Source of the DNA: Marinobacter sp. SS5-14b
GTDB lineage: Bacteria; Pseudomonadota; Gammaproteobacteria; Pseudomonadales; Oleiphilaceae
Direction of reading: 5' to 3'
Assembly (NCBI RefSeq): GCF_030541005.1
Contig: NZ_JASSVM010000010.1
Location: forward strand, 1 to 64,000
Length of the DNA: 64,000 bases
Part shown: positions 23,508 to 32,883 of the stretch, one piece after another
Numbering within the stretch: position 1 is the stretch's first letter
Layout: the number at the start of each line of letters is the position of its first letter
Position numbers and translations under genes: made by a program
Notes under the pieces: model-generated
Seen by the model: the letters and a program-made list of their open reading frames with translations, nothing else
The model's database searches: none
What the model was told of the DNA's origin: nothing

Positions 23508-24746
23508 TTAGGCGCCTTCTTCCACCCCGGCCTTATCCAGCTCAAACGCGCTGTGAAGCGCACGAACGGCCAGCTCGAGATACTTCTCATCGATCACCAC
23601 AGAAATTTTGATTTCGGACGTGGAGATCATCTGAATATTAATACCTTCTTTGGACAGCGCTTCAAACATTTTAGTTGCAACCCCGGCATGAGAGCGCATG
23701 CCGACACCCACAATGCTGACCTTTGCAATCTTATTGTCCCCACCCACTTCACCGGCACCGATTTCCGTGGAAACACCGCGCAACACGTCCTGGGCACGTT
23801 TCAGATCGTTGCGGTGCACCGTGAAGGTAAACGCGGTTTTATTGTCCTGCCCCACGTTCTGAACAATCATGTCCACTTCAATATTGGCATCACTGATCGG
23901 CTTCAGAATCCGCAGGGCGCTGCCTGGAGTGTCCGGAACACCGGAGATCGTCAGTTTGGCTTCATCACGATTAAATGCAATGCCGGAAACAACCGGTTGT
24001 TCCATGGCGGTCTCATCCTCAAAAGTGATCAGGGTACCTTCGCCTTCCTGGAAGCTGGAAAGAACCCTTAAAGGAACGTTGTATTTACCTGCAAACTCAA
24101 CGGCACGAATCTGGAGAACTTTCGAACCCAGGCTGGCCATCTCAAGCATTTCTTCAAAAGTAATGCGATCAAGGCGCCGGGCACTGTCCACTACTCGCGG
24201 ATCGGTCGTGTAAACACCGTCCACATCGGTGTAGATCTGGCATTCGTCTGCCTTCAGCGCTGCCGCCAAAGCGACGGCGGTGGTGTCTGAGCCGCCGCGA
24301 CCGAGAGTGGTAATGTTGCCGTTATCGTCAACACCTTGAAAACCCGCAACCACAACCACGCGGCCAGCATTCAGGTCGTGCCGCATGTGTTGCTCGTCGA
24401 TGTCCTGAATACGTGCTTTGGTGTGACTGCTGTCCGTCAAAATCCGCACCTGACCACCCGTGTACGAACGGGCGTCGCAACCACGCTTTTGCAGGGCCAT
24501 AGACAGCAGCGCAATCGTCACCTGCTCACCGGTAGAAACCAGCACGTCCATTTCTCTGGGCGTCGGCTCTTCCATAATATCGTTGGCCAGGCCGATCAGG
24601 CGATTGGTTTCGCCACTCATGGCAGAAACCACCACCACAATATCGTGCCCTTCCTTGCGGAACTGACACACCTTGTCAGCCACCGCCTCAATCCGCGCGG
24701 TTGTGCCGACGGATGTACCACCAAACTTCTGAACCAACAGAGCCAT
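23508..24746 (-). CDS. lysC: Aspartate kinase
   Basis: The product has 412 residues. It phosphorylates aspartate, the first step toward lysine, threonine and methionine. The kinase domain begins [14 protein letters not shown], with [14 protein letters not shown] near 172. Two C-terminal ACT domains (about 265-410) bind inhibitory lysine or threonine. I took the ATG at 24746 because the protein family begins at this point; the in-frame upstream ATG adds ten unlikely residues. It is the alpha/beta type, in which an internal start often makes a separate beta subunit. Confidence 0.95.
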   Translation of the reverse strand: MALLVQKFGGTSVGTTARIEAVADKVCQFRKEGHDIVVVVSAMSGETNRLIGLANDIMEEPTPREMDVLVSTGEQVTIALLSMALQKRGCDARSYTGGQVRILTDSSHTKARIQDIDEQHMRHDLNAGRVVVVAGFQGVDDNGNITTLGRGGSDTTAVALAAALKADECQIYTDVDGVYTTDPRVVDSARRLDRITFEEMLEMASLGSKVLQIRAVEFAGKYNVPLRVLSSFQEGEGTLITFEDETAMEQPVVSGIAFNRDEAKLTISGVPDTPGSALRILKPISDANIEVDMIVQNVGQDNKTAFTFTVHRNDLKRAQDVLRGVSTEIGAGEVGGDNKIAKVSIVGVGMRSHAGVATKMFEALSKEGINIQMISTSEIKISVVIDEKYLELAVRALHSAFELDKAGVEEGA

Positions 24747-24853
24747 GTTTTGCCAAACTCCGAACCGGGGACTCACAGCAGGGTTTTCTGACCCTACCCA
24801 TCAAATAAAGCGGGCAGGATTATAAACCTCTGCCCACCCCCAAAAACAGTTGG

Positions 24854-27484
24854 TTAACTGATATTTTGCTCAACCCAGGCCGGGATGCCTTCCAGCGCTT
24901 CAGCCAGCTTAGACGGATCGTTACCACCACCCTGCGCCATGTCTGGACGACCACCGCCTTTGCCGTCCACCTGAGCACACAGGTGCTTCATCAGGTCGCC
25001 AGCCTTCAGCCTGCCGATTGCCGACTTGGTTACGCCTGCAACGAGCGTCACCTTACCGTCTTCAACGGTCGCCAGAACCACCACGCCTTCACCCAACTTG
25101 TTTTTCAGCTGATCTGCGGTCTCCATCAGAGCTTTGCGATCGGCGCCGTCCAATTTCGCAGCCACCACTTTCAGGCCAGCCACGTCGACTGCCGAAGCCG
25201 CAAGGTCACTGCCGGCCGAACTCGCAAGCTTGGCCTTCAGGGCGTCCATTTCTTTTTCCAGCTGACGATTCCGGTCCAGCGCTTGCTGCACCTTCTCAAC
25301 CACCGTTTCACGAGTGGCTCTGACCAGCCTGGCGGTGTCACGCAAGGTGCGCTCAGTTTCATCCACCCACTCGAGCGCGCCAAATCCGGTAACCGCTTCA
25401 ATACGACGAACACCGGATGAAATGCCACTCTCTGAAGTAATGCGCATCATGCCGATATCACCGGTACGGGCAACGTGCGTGCCACCACACAGCTCCACGG
25501 AGTAGCTGTCAGCGCCCATGCTCAGCACCCGCACCACATCACCGTATTTCTCGCCAAACAGCGCCATCGCGCCCTTTTCTTTGGCAGTTTCCATATCGGT
25601 AACATCAATCTGTACAGGCGTATTCTCAAAAATCTGTTCATTCACCTGCCGCTCAATGTCCTTGAGCTGCTCCGGGGTGACCGCTTCGAAATGCGAGAAA
25701 TCAAAACGCAGTTTGTCAGGATCCACCAGCGAGCCTTTCTGGGTCACATGCTCACCCAGAACCTTGCGCAGCGCAGCGTGCAGAAGGTGCGTTGCAGAGT
25801 GGTTGCGTTTGGTGCGCTCACGACGGGCATGGTCGATACGGGCGTCCACTTCCAGACCGGAGAACAGCTCACCCTCGATCAACGTACCCACGTGCAGGTG
25901 GTTATCACCTTCTTTGCGGGTATCGGTCACCTTGAAGCGACCGCCACTCCAGGTCAGCAAACCGGTGTCGCCAACCTGACCGCCAGACTCCGCATAGAAT
26001 GGCGTGCGCTCAAGCACCACCACACACTCATCGCCGGCCTCTGCAGCTCGCTCCTCGCCGTTCACCAGAACGGTGCGGATACGCTCGTGACCATCAATGT
26101 GATCGTAACCAGTGAACTCGGTTTTACCCTCAATCGTGATACCGGCAGCGTTGTAATCGATACCAAACTTGCTGGCCGCGCGGGCACGCTCCCGCTGAGC
26201 CTCCATCGCTTTTTCGTAGCCTTCATAATCCAGGGTCAGGCCCCGCTCACGGGCAATATCATTGGTCAGATCTACCGGAAAACCGTAAGTGTCGTACAAA
26301 GTGAAGACGGTTTCGCCCGGAATTTCGGTGCCTTTGAGTTCGGCAATGTCTTGCTCAAGCAGTCGAAGGCCCTTATCCAGGGTTTTCACGAACTGCTCTT
26401 CTTCCTGCAACAACACTTTTTCAATCTGCTTGCGGCTGCTAACCAGCTGCGGGAACGCATCGCCCATCAGGTCAACCAGGGCACCGGTCAGCTTATAGAA
26501 GAACGGCCCGTTAGCACCCAGCTTGTTTCCGTGGCGGGCAGCGCGACGAATAATGCGGCGCAACACAAAACCACGGCCTTCGTTGGACGGCATTACGCCG
26601 TCGGCAATCAGGAAAGCACAGGAGCGGATATGGTCTGCCACCACTCGCAGAGACGCCTCGGTGGTTGCGGCACCGCCCAGAATGTCAGACGCGGCTTTTA
26701 GCAGATCCTGGAACAGGTCAATCTCATAATTGCTGTGCACACCCTGCAATACCGCAGCAATGCGCTCCAGCCCCATACCCGTATCCACAGACGGCTTGGG
26801 CAGGTTCAGCATTTCGCCATCCGCAGTACGGTTATACTGCATGAACACCACGTTCCAGATTTCTATGTAGCGATCGCCGTCTTCTTCCGGGCTGCCCGGA
26901 GGTCCGCCGGCTACGTCCGGACCGTGATCGAAGAAGATTTCAGTGCAAGGGCCGCAGGGGCCGGTGTCGCCCATCTGCCAGAAGTTATCCGAGGCGTAGC
27001 GGCCGCCTTTGTTGTCACCAATGCGAATGATGCGATCAACCGGAACGCCGATTTCCTTGTTCCAGATATCGAAGGCTTCGTCGTCTTCGGCGTAAACGGT
27101 GACCCACAATTTTTCCTGCGGCAGATTCAGGTGCTGCTCGCTGGTCAGGAAAGTCCAGGCAAAATTGATCGCTTCGCGCTTGAAATAGTCGCCAAAGCTG
27201 AAGTTGCCCAGCATTTCGAAAAACGTGTGGTGCCGTGCAGTATAACCAACGTTCTCCAGGTCGTTATGCTTGCCGCCCGCACGAACGCACTTCTGGGTTG
27301 ACGTCGCTCGAGTGTAGTCGCGCTCTTCCCGGCCAAGGAACGTGTCCTTGAACTGGTTCATGCCAGCGTTGGTAAACAGCAAGGTGGGGTCGTCCGCCGG
27401 AACCAGCGAACTGCTCGGAACAATGGTGTGACCCTGCTGCTTGAAATAATCGAGGAACGCCTGTCGCAACTCTGCGGTTTTCAT
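24854..27484 (-). CDS. alaS: Alanyl-tRNA synthetase
   Basis: The product has 876 residues, class II. Catalytic core: [14 protein letters not shown] start, [35 protein letters not shown]. Editing domain: [15 protein letters not shown] and [14 protein letters not shown], with zinc ligands intact. The C-terminal region has a coiled coil and a glycine-rich end ([14 protein letters not shown]). The ATG at 27484 follows AAAGGG. It heads alaS-lysC-csrA. Confidence 0.97.
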   Translation of the reverse strand: MKTAELRQAFLDYFKQQGHTIVPSSSLVPADDPTLLFTNAGMNQFKDTFLGREERDYTRATSTQKCVRAGGKHNDLENVGYTARHHTFFEMLGNFSFGDYFKREAINFAWTFLTSEQHLNLPQEKLWVTVYAEDDEAFDIWNKEIGVPVDRIIRIGDNKGGRYASDNFWQMGDTGPCGPCTEIFFDHGPDVAGGPPGSPEEDGDRYIEIWNVVFMQYNRTADGEMLNLPKPSVDTGMGLERIAAVLQGVHSNYEIDLFQDLLKAASDILGGAATTEASLRVVADHIRSCAFLIADGVMPSNEGRGFVLRRIIRRAARHGNKLGANGPFFYKLTGALVDLMGDAFPQLVSSRKQIEKVLLQEEEQFVKTLDKGLRLLEQDIAELKGTEIPGETVFTLYDTYGFPVDLTNDIARERGLTLDYEGYEKAMEAQRERARAASKFGIDYNAAGITIEGKTEFTGYDHIDGHERIRTVLVNGEERAAEAGDECVVVLERTPFYAESGGQVGDTGLLTWSGGRFKVTDTRKEGDNHLHVGTLIEGELFSGLEVDARIDHARRERTKRNHSATHLLHAALRKVLGEHVTQKGSLVDPDKLRFDFSHFEAVTPEQLKDIERQVNEQIFENTPVQIDVTDMETAKEKGAMALFGEKYGDVVRVLSMGADSYSVELCGGTHVARTGDIGMMRITSESGISSGVRRIEAVTGFGALEWVDETERTLRDTARLVRATRETVVEKVQQALDRNRQLEKEMDALKAKLASSAGSDLAASAVDVAGLKVVAAKLDGADRKALMETADQLKNKLGEGVVVLATVEDGKVTLVAGVTKSAIGRLKAGDLMKHLCAQVDGKGGGRPDMAQGGGNDPSKLAEALEGIPAWVEQNIS

Positions 27485-27643
27485 AGCCCTTTGATACCTT
27501 TCGACCTTTAACACCTTGCCAGAAACCCACCGGAACAACCGGCAAGTCCGCGATTGAAATACGAATACTTACATGCGTGTGCAAATCGGCTACTCTAGCA
27601 CACGCCGAGAACAGGAAAAACGTGAAACCTCACAGGAGACTCC

Positions 27644-28180
27644 ATGCCCCGACGCTTCCACGACGCTGAGGAACTACTGCCGCCAGCCACGGCTCTCAAG
27701 CGCGCACTGGCGATTATCTATGACGGCCTGATCAGCATCGCTGTTTTATTGGTGGCCACCTGGGCTTACACCATGGTTGCCGGCTGGATCACCGGCTGGG
27801 ACACCTATGAACAAATGGCCGAAGCGGGCAAGCTCTCCGGCGATCCGGGGCTCACCTTCGTGCTCTTCCTGGTGCTGTACATTTTTTTCGCCTACTTCTG
27901 GACCCGCGCCGGGCAGACCTTGGGTATGCAGGTGTGGCGAGTACGCATCGAGAACCTGGACGGCACGTCCGTCAGCTGGACTCAGTCACTGCTCCGCTAC
28001 GGCACTGCCTCCGCGGTGGTGTTCCTGGCCATGCTTGGCGGACACTATCTCGGCGCCATCACCCTGTTGCTGACGGTGCCAGCCATTATCGCCCTCTTCT
28101 ACCCGATTAATGGCCTTTCGATCACCGACCGGGTGTCTAACAGCGTGGTGGTGGCGCTGGCAAAACCCACCAAAAAATAG
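27644..28180 (+). CDS. RDD family membrane protein
   Basis: The product has 178 residues with four membrane segments: near 24-44, 72-90, 120-138 and 142-158. The RDD signature appears as KRALAIIYDGLISIAVLLVA in the first helix, and TLGMQVWRVRIENLDGTSVS lies in the loop. The family is of unknown role, with some members proposed as transporters. The ATG at 27644 follows CAGGAG. A hairpin shared with lptG follows. Confidence 0.85.
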   Translation: MPRRFHDAEELLPPATALKRALAIIYDGLISIAVLLVATWAYTMVAGWITGWDTYEQMAEAGKLSGDPGLTFVLFLVLYIFFAYFWTRAGQTLGMQVWRVRIENLDGTSVSWTQSLLRYGTASAVVFLAMLGGHYLGAITLLLTVPAIIALFYPINGLSITDRVSNSVVVALAKPTKK

Positions 28181-28190
28181 TGCGATGAAC

Positions 28191-28212
28191 AGGCCGGCTC
28201 AGCCGGCCTTTC
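28191..28212. terminator. Hairpin between the RDD gene and lptG
   Basis: The stem AGGCCGGC/GCCGGCCT with a TCA loop sits between the two convergent genes and overlaps the lptG stop. The T-run is short, so it may act as a bidirectional terminator of moderate strength. Confidence 0.7.
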
Positions 28213-29260
28213 TCATCAACATCGCACCCACAATTGCGTTCACCACAATCGGTGCCAGCACGGCAAACAACGGGTTAAAGCCGTAGACCATGCTCATCGG
28301 CCCCAGCAGATCCTGCATGTACTTGAACAGAAGCCCCACCAGCAATCCGGTAAACACCCGAAAGCCCATGGTAACCGAACGCAACGGGCCGAAAACAAAA
28401 GATATCGCCACCAACACCATCACCGCTGTCCCGAGCGGCATCAGCGCCTTCTTCCAGAACGCCAGCCAGTAAGGAGCCGCCGTCAGTCCCTGCTCTCCCA
28501 GGTAACGGGCGTAAGTGTACAAGCCACTCATCGAGAGGTTTTCAGGCTTCACAATCAGTACGCTGAGCACCTCCGGCGACAGGCCGGTATTCCACCGGAG
28601 TGAAGCGTGCTCTTCTCGCACCGTGCGCTCACCCTCCATCTGCGTGGCAACCACATTTTCAAGAATCCAGTGGTCGCCGTTAAACTCCGCGCGCTCCGAA
28701 AAGCTGGACTGCGTGAGCTGCCGTTCCTCATCAAACTCAAACAGTGACACACCCACCAGTACGCCATTCGGCTGAACTGCATTCAGGTGCATAAAGGTGT
28801 TACCTTCCCGGTGCCAAACACCGTGAGCGGCCGCCACATTTTTACCCGCCCCCAGCGCCACAGCCTTGTTACTCTGGGCGATGCGTTCCGTTGAGGGAGC
28901 CACATACTCGCCAATGGCCACGCCCAGCAAAACCACCACTAACGCCGGCTTCATGGCGGACCACACAATACGCTTGAGCGACACGCCGGCGGCACGAATT
29001 ACCGTCAATTCGGACGAACTGGCCATCGTCCCCAGGCCCACCAGGCAGCCCATAAACGCGCCTAACGGCAGGTAATCATAGATGCGCCTTGGCAACGTCA
29101 GCGCCACGTACCACAACGCCTGCAGGGTCTGATAATCGTTACGGGTATCTTCGAGCTCCGCGATAAAGGCAAAAATAACGTCCAGCGACAGCACCACCAC
29201 CATCACAAGGAACATGGCGCCACCCACAGTGCTCATCACGTAGTTATCGATCTTACGCAT
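28199..29260 (-). CDS. lptG: LPS export permease LptG
   Basis: The product has 353 residues. It pairs with LptF and the ATPase LptB to extract lipopolysaccharide from the inner membrane. It has membrane helices at the N-terminus (VGGAMFLVMVVVLSLDVIFA) and C-terminus, with a periplasmic beta-jellyroll between. The start MRKIDNYVM at 29260 overlaps lptF by eight bases. Confidence 0.94.
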   Translation of the reverse strand: MRKIDNYVMSTVGGAMFLVMVVVLSLDVIFAFIAELEDTRNDYQTLQALWYVALTLPRRIYDYLPLGAFMGCLVGLGTMASSSELTVIRAAGVSLKRIVWSAMKPALVVVLLGVAIGEYVAPSTERIAQSNKAVALGAGKNVAAAHGVWHREGNTFMHLNAVQPNGVLVGVSLFEFDEERQLTQSSFSERAEFNGDHWILENVVATQMEGERTVREEHASLRWNTGLSPEVLSVLIVKPENLSMSGLYTYARYLGEQGLTAAPYWLAFWKKALMPLGTAVMVLVAISFVFGPLRSVTMGFRVFTGLLVGLLFKYMQDLLGPMSMVYGFNPLFAVLAPIVVNAIVGAMLMRKAG

Positions 29261-30356
29261 GGGCTCGGGCCTCCTTATCCAGGCGCCGCCGATGGAGCCA
29301 CGCTGGCCCAAGCAGAAGCCACAACCCGAGGGCCAGGAACAATGCATGCACCCAGAGCATCCCTATCCATTCTGGCACCTTGCCATCAGCCAGGGCGTCA
29401 CGGGCAACAATCAGCAAACCCAGGTAAGTGATGTACACCAACATCGCCGGCAGTAGATGGAAAAACCGGCCCTGTCGCGGATTAACCCGGCTAAGGCGAA
29501 CCGCCAGCAAGGTGATGATGGGGACAATCAAAGGCAGAGATACACGCCAGTGCAACAGCGCGCGATCTTCAGGGTTATCCGACTGCCAGAGCGCCAACGT
29601 CGAAACGCCCTCTTCCAGCTCTCGGGTTCCCGCTTCGCCACTCTGAATCTTCAGGCCGTATGCATCAAAGAGCGTCACACTGTAATCAAGCTGCCCCGGT
29701 GTCCCCTGAAACCGGCCGCCTTCTTCCAGAATCAGAAAACGACTTCCCGTCTCCTGGTCAATCAGTTGCGAACCGGACTTGGCGGTGATCAGCGTCACAC
29801 CCTCGCCATTGCGGCCATATTCCGCGATAAACACACCCTGCAGCTCACGCTTGTCATCACTCAGCGCCTCGGTGTAGGTCACCCGGGTACCCGAGGTGAA
29901 GTCCTGAAACCGGCCAGGAGCAAGCATCTCAAACTCGGTCGCCTTGCGCTGTTCATTAAAGATCTGCTCAACCTGCTTCATACCCCAGGGCGATACATAC
30001 AGGCTCATCGCACCCACCACGAACATCACGGGTAACGCGCCAATCAGGGTCTTGGCCAGCAACTGCCGCTCACTCACACCACAGGCGTAAAGCACCGTCA
30101 TCTCGCTTTCCAGGTACATCCTTCCATAGGCCAACAGAATGCCGATAAACAGGCCGAGCGGCAGGATCAGCTCCAGAAAGCCCGGAAACCGGTACGCCAT
30201 AATGGAAAACAGGACACCTGCCGCAATTTCGCCTTCGGCGGCACTGCCCAGATACTTGATAAAGCGCCCACTCATGAACACCAGCAAAAGAATGCCGGAG
30301 ACAGCAAGCATGCTGACCATGATCTGGCGAATGAGGTAACGGAAAACGATAGTCAA
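29253..30356 (-). CDS. lptF: LPS export permease LptF
   Basis: The product has 367 residues. It has an N-terminal helix pair (IVFRYLIRQIMVSMLAVSGI), a periplasmic domain (about 130-260) and C-terminal helices. It is the upstream partner of lptG and divergent from pepA across about 220 bases, as in many gammaproteobacteria. Confidence 0.94.
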   Translation of the reverse strand: MTIVFRYLIRQIMVSMLAVSGILLLVFMSGRFIKYLGSAAEGEIAAGVLFSIMAYRFPGFLELILPLGLFIGILLAYGRMYLESEMTVLYACGVSERQLLAKTLIGALPVMFVVGAMSLYVSPWGMKQVEQIFNEQRKATEFEMLAPGRFQDFTSGTRVTYTEALSDDKRELQGVFIAEYGRNGEGVTLITAKSGSQLIDQETGSRFLILEEGGRFQGTPGQLDYSVTLFDAYGLKIQSGEAGTRELEEGVSTLALWQSDNPEDRALLHWRVSLPLIVPIITLLAVRLSRVNPRQGRFFHLLPAMLVYITYLGLLIVARDALADGKVPEWIGMLWVHALFLALGLWLLLGPAWLHRRRLDKEARAHA

Positions 30357-30578
30357 ATCAGTCTCTCTGGTGGCGCCCTGTCACAGGATGGTAGATACAG
30401 GAAACTGCGCGTATTCTATGTAACCTCGCAGACGAATGACAGTAAAGCGCTCATACAATGAAGTCATCGTAGCAATATAGGCAGTTTGCTTGATTATTCG
30501 AGGCTTCACCCCAATCCTTAACAACACGAAGTGAGCGCCGCAAACCGCGAACAGCAAAACCATACAACAGGAGTTGCC

Positions 30579-32069
30579 ATGAATTTCAGCCTCAGCAGCA
30601 AGGCCATTACAGCCACCAAAACCGATTGCCTGGTCATCGGCCTGCCCGAAAAAGGCACCTGGCCTGACACCACAACACAGGCAGACGAAACCCTGGGTGG
30701 GCTGATCAAGCAACTCGAAAAAGCTGGCGACCTGACCGGCAAAAATGCTTCTGTTAACACCATCCCGCTGGTCGACCAGCCCTGGCAGCGCCTGGTTGTG
30801 GTTGGCACCGGCAAAGATGCAGACCGCACACCGGCCAACTTCCGCAAAGCCCTGATCGTCATGATGGGAGCCCTGAAAGACGGCCCTTCCAAAAACACCC
30901 TGATCTGCCTGGCCGACACTGCCCTGCAGGGAGAAGACGCTGTCAGCAACGAAGAAGCGCGCCTTAACCTGATTGGCCGCATTCTGGAAGACCAGCTGTA
31001 CAGCTTCACCGGCTTCAAGAGCGAAAAGCCTGCGGCCCGCAAGCTCAAGAAAGTAACCGTACAGGCCTCGGGTGCCGGCAAAGCCCTGAAAGATGCCTTC
31101 AACCTGGGCCTGTCCACCGGCCGAGGCATGAATTACACCAAAGATCTGGGCAACACCCCGCCCAACATCTGCCACCCGGTCTGGCTGGCCGAGCAGGCCA
31201 AATCCATGGCCAAGGAATACGACTGCATCAAGACCGAAGTACTTGATGAAAAGCAGATGGAAAAACTGGGCATGAACACCATCCTGGCGGTGGGCAAAGG
31301 CTCCAAACAGCCCCCGCGCCTGATCGTGATGGAATACCGGGGCGGCAAAGCCAAAGACAAGCCTCACGTACTGGTCGGCAAAGGCATCACCTTCGACACC
31401 GGCGGCATCAGCCTCAAGCCCGGCGAAGGCATGGACGAGATGAAATACGACATGGGCGGTTCCGCCAGCGTATTCGGCGCCATGAAAGTACTGGCTGAGA
31501 CCAAGCCCAAAATCAACGTAGTCGCGGTGATTGCTGCCGCCGAAAACATGCCGGATGGCGGCGCCTCCCGCCCGGGCGACATCGTAACCACCCTGAGCGG
31601 CATGACCGTTGAGATCCTCAACACCGACGCCGAAGGCCGTCTGGTACTGTGCGACGCCCTCACCTACGTGAAGAAATTTGACCCGGCCGCCGTAGTCGAC
31701 CTGGCCACCCTCACCGGTGCTTGCATCATCGCCCTGGGCAACCACGCCACCGGCCTGCTGTCCAACAACGACGAACTGGCCAACGAACTGCTGGCCGCGG
31801 GTGAGCGCACCGGCGACCGCGCCTGGCGCCTGCCACTCTGGGACGAATACCAGAGCCAGCTCGACAGCAACTTCGCCGACATGGCCAACATCGGCGGCCG
31901 CCCGGCCGGCACCATCACGGCTGCCTGCTTCCTGAGCCGCTTCGCCAAAGACTACCGTTGGGCCCACCTGGACATCGCCGGCACCGCCTGGAACTCCGGC
32001 AAAGCCAAAGGCGCCACCGGCCGCCCGGTACCCCTGCTGGTCAACTACCTGATGTCCCATGCAGGATAA
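30579..32069 (+). CDS. pepA: Leucyl aminopeptidase PepA
   Basis: The product has 496 residues, a dizinc M17 aminopeptidase that releases N-terminal amino acids; in some species it also binds DNA in site-specific recombination. The signature NTDAEGRLVLCDALTY, the metal-binding GKGITFDTGGISLKP and MKYDMGGSAS are intact. The ATG at 30579 follows CAGGAG. holC starts inside its last codons. Confidence 0.95.
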   Translation: MNFSLSSKAITATKTDCLVIGLPEKGTWPDTTTQADETLGGLIKQLEKAGDLTGKNASVNTIPLVDQPWQRLVVVGTGKDADRTPANFRKALIVMMGALKDGPSKNTLICLADTALQGEDAVSNEEARLNLIGRILEDQLYSFTGFKSEKPAARKLKKVTVQASGAGKALKDAFNLGLSTGRGMNYTKDLGNTPPNICHPVWLAEQAKSMAKEYDCIKTEVLDEKQMEKLGMNTILAVGKGSKQPPRLIVMEYRGGKAKDKPHVLVGKGITFDTGGISLKPGEGMDEMKYDMGGSASVFGAMKVLAETKPKINVVAVIAAAENMPDGGASRPGDIVTTLSGMTVEILNTDAEGRLVLCDALTYVKKFDPAAVVDLATLTGACIIALGNHATGLLSNNDELANELLAAGERTGDRAWRLPLWDEYQSQLDSNFADMANIGGRPAGTITAACFLSRFAKDYRWAHLDIAGTAWNSGKAKGATGRPVPLLVNYLMSHAG

Positions 32070-32571
32070 CCAACAAACCCGATCCCCGGAGCCCGGCAGC
32101 CCAGCTGCCGGCCCCTCCGGCCGGGACGAAAAGAACCAACGCTACTGGTTCCACATCCTCGCCCAGAACACCCCCGCCGCCCGCAACCTCCACGCCGCCA
32201 AACTCGTGGACAAAGCCTGGCAGCAGGGCGACCGCGTGTGCATCCTCTGCGACACCGAAGACCACGCCAAAGAACTCGACGACCTGCTGTGGAACTTCAC
32301 CCCCGAAGCCTACATCCCCCACAGCATCGCCAAAGACCCGACCACCCCCTGCACCGATCCTGTCGGCATCCTGCTCTACCCGCCGGCCGCCACGGACTGG
32401 GATACCGTTATCGTGCTGTCCTCAACACTGCCCGACGACGCCGACCAGTATGGCCGTCTGGCCCTAGTCGCCCACAACGACCCGGCCGTTCTCAACCAAG
32501 CAAGAGGGCACTATAAGCAACTGCGCACGATGGGTATTGAAGCGCGAGTACATGATATGCGGCGACGGTGA
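32059..32571 (+). CDS. holC: DNA polymerase III chi subunit
   Basis: The product has 170 residues. Chi links the clamp loader to single-strand-binding protein. Family words are RYWFHILAQNTPAARNLHAA, KAWQQGDRVCILCDTEDHA and YGRLALVAHNDPA. It is longer than the usual 140-150 residues because of a disordered N-terminal extension (residues 1-27) rich in proline, serine and glycine. It overlaps pepA by 11 bases and precedes valS, the standard pepA-holC-valS order. Confidence 0.92.
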   Translation: MQDNQQTRSPEPGSPAAGPSGRDEKNQRYWFHILAQNTPAARNLHAAKLVDKAWQQGDRVCILCDTEDHAKELDDLLWNFTPEAYIPHSIAKDPTTPCTDPVGILLYPPAATDWDTVIVLSSTLPDDADQYGRLALVAHNDPAVLNQARGHYKQLRTMGIEARVHDMRRR

Positions 32572-32606
32572 TTGTTCTTTGCCACGGATAGCAAAAAGTC
32601 AGATCT

Positions 32607-32720
32607 GTGGGGTTGGGGACAGGCTTTCCAAAAATCTCGGAGGCCATGGATGGCCGGAGCGAAGCGCCACAAGGATGTGCCGCAAGGAGCGTTTTTTGGA
32701 AAGCCTGTCCCCAACCCCAC
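32607..32720 (+). repeat. Structured intergenic element, copy 2 (short form)
   Basis: The outer arms 32607-32634 and 32693-32720 pair perfectly over 28 bp and read GTGGGGTTGGGGACAGGC on the left, unlike the arms of copies 1 and 3. The core is that of copy 1 without the large internal insertion; it keeps the hairpin GGCCATGGATGGCC and CACAAGGATGTG. It starts 35 bases after holC, in the same orientation, and lies in the valS leader region. Nothing else is seen in 32572-32883. Confidence 0.88.
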
Positions 32721-32883
32721 AAGGCACCAAACTATCAGGCTGCTAGCCGCCCAGCACCAAACTATCAGACTACGATCCAGACACCGAACTCCGAAGGTTC
32801 GCCGCAACCAAAGCGACCATGTATAATCGGCCCACTCAGAATTTCCCTATGTGAATCAACCAAAACGGTCACTGCATAATCCC

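Noticed and set aside
30381..32060. A 559-codon open frame on the minus strand opposite pepA
   Set aside because: It is antisense to a clear pepA, has biased glycine/alanine composition and no ribosome site.
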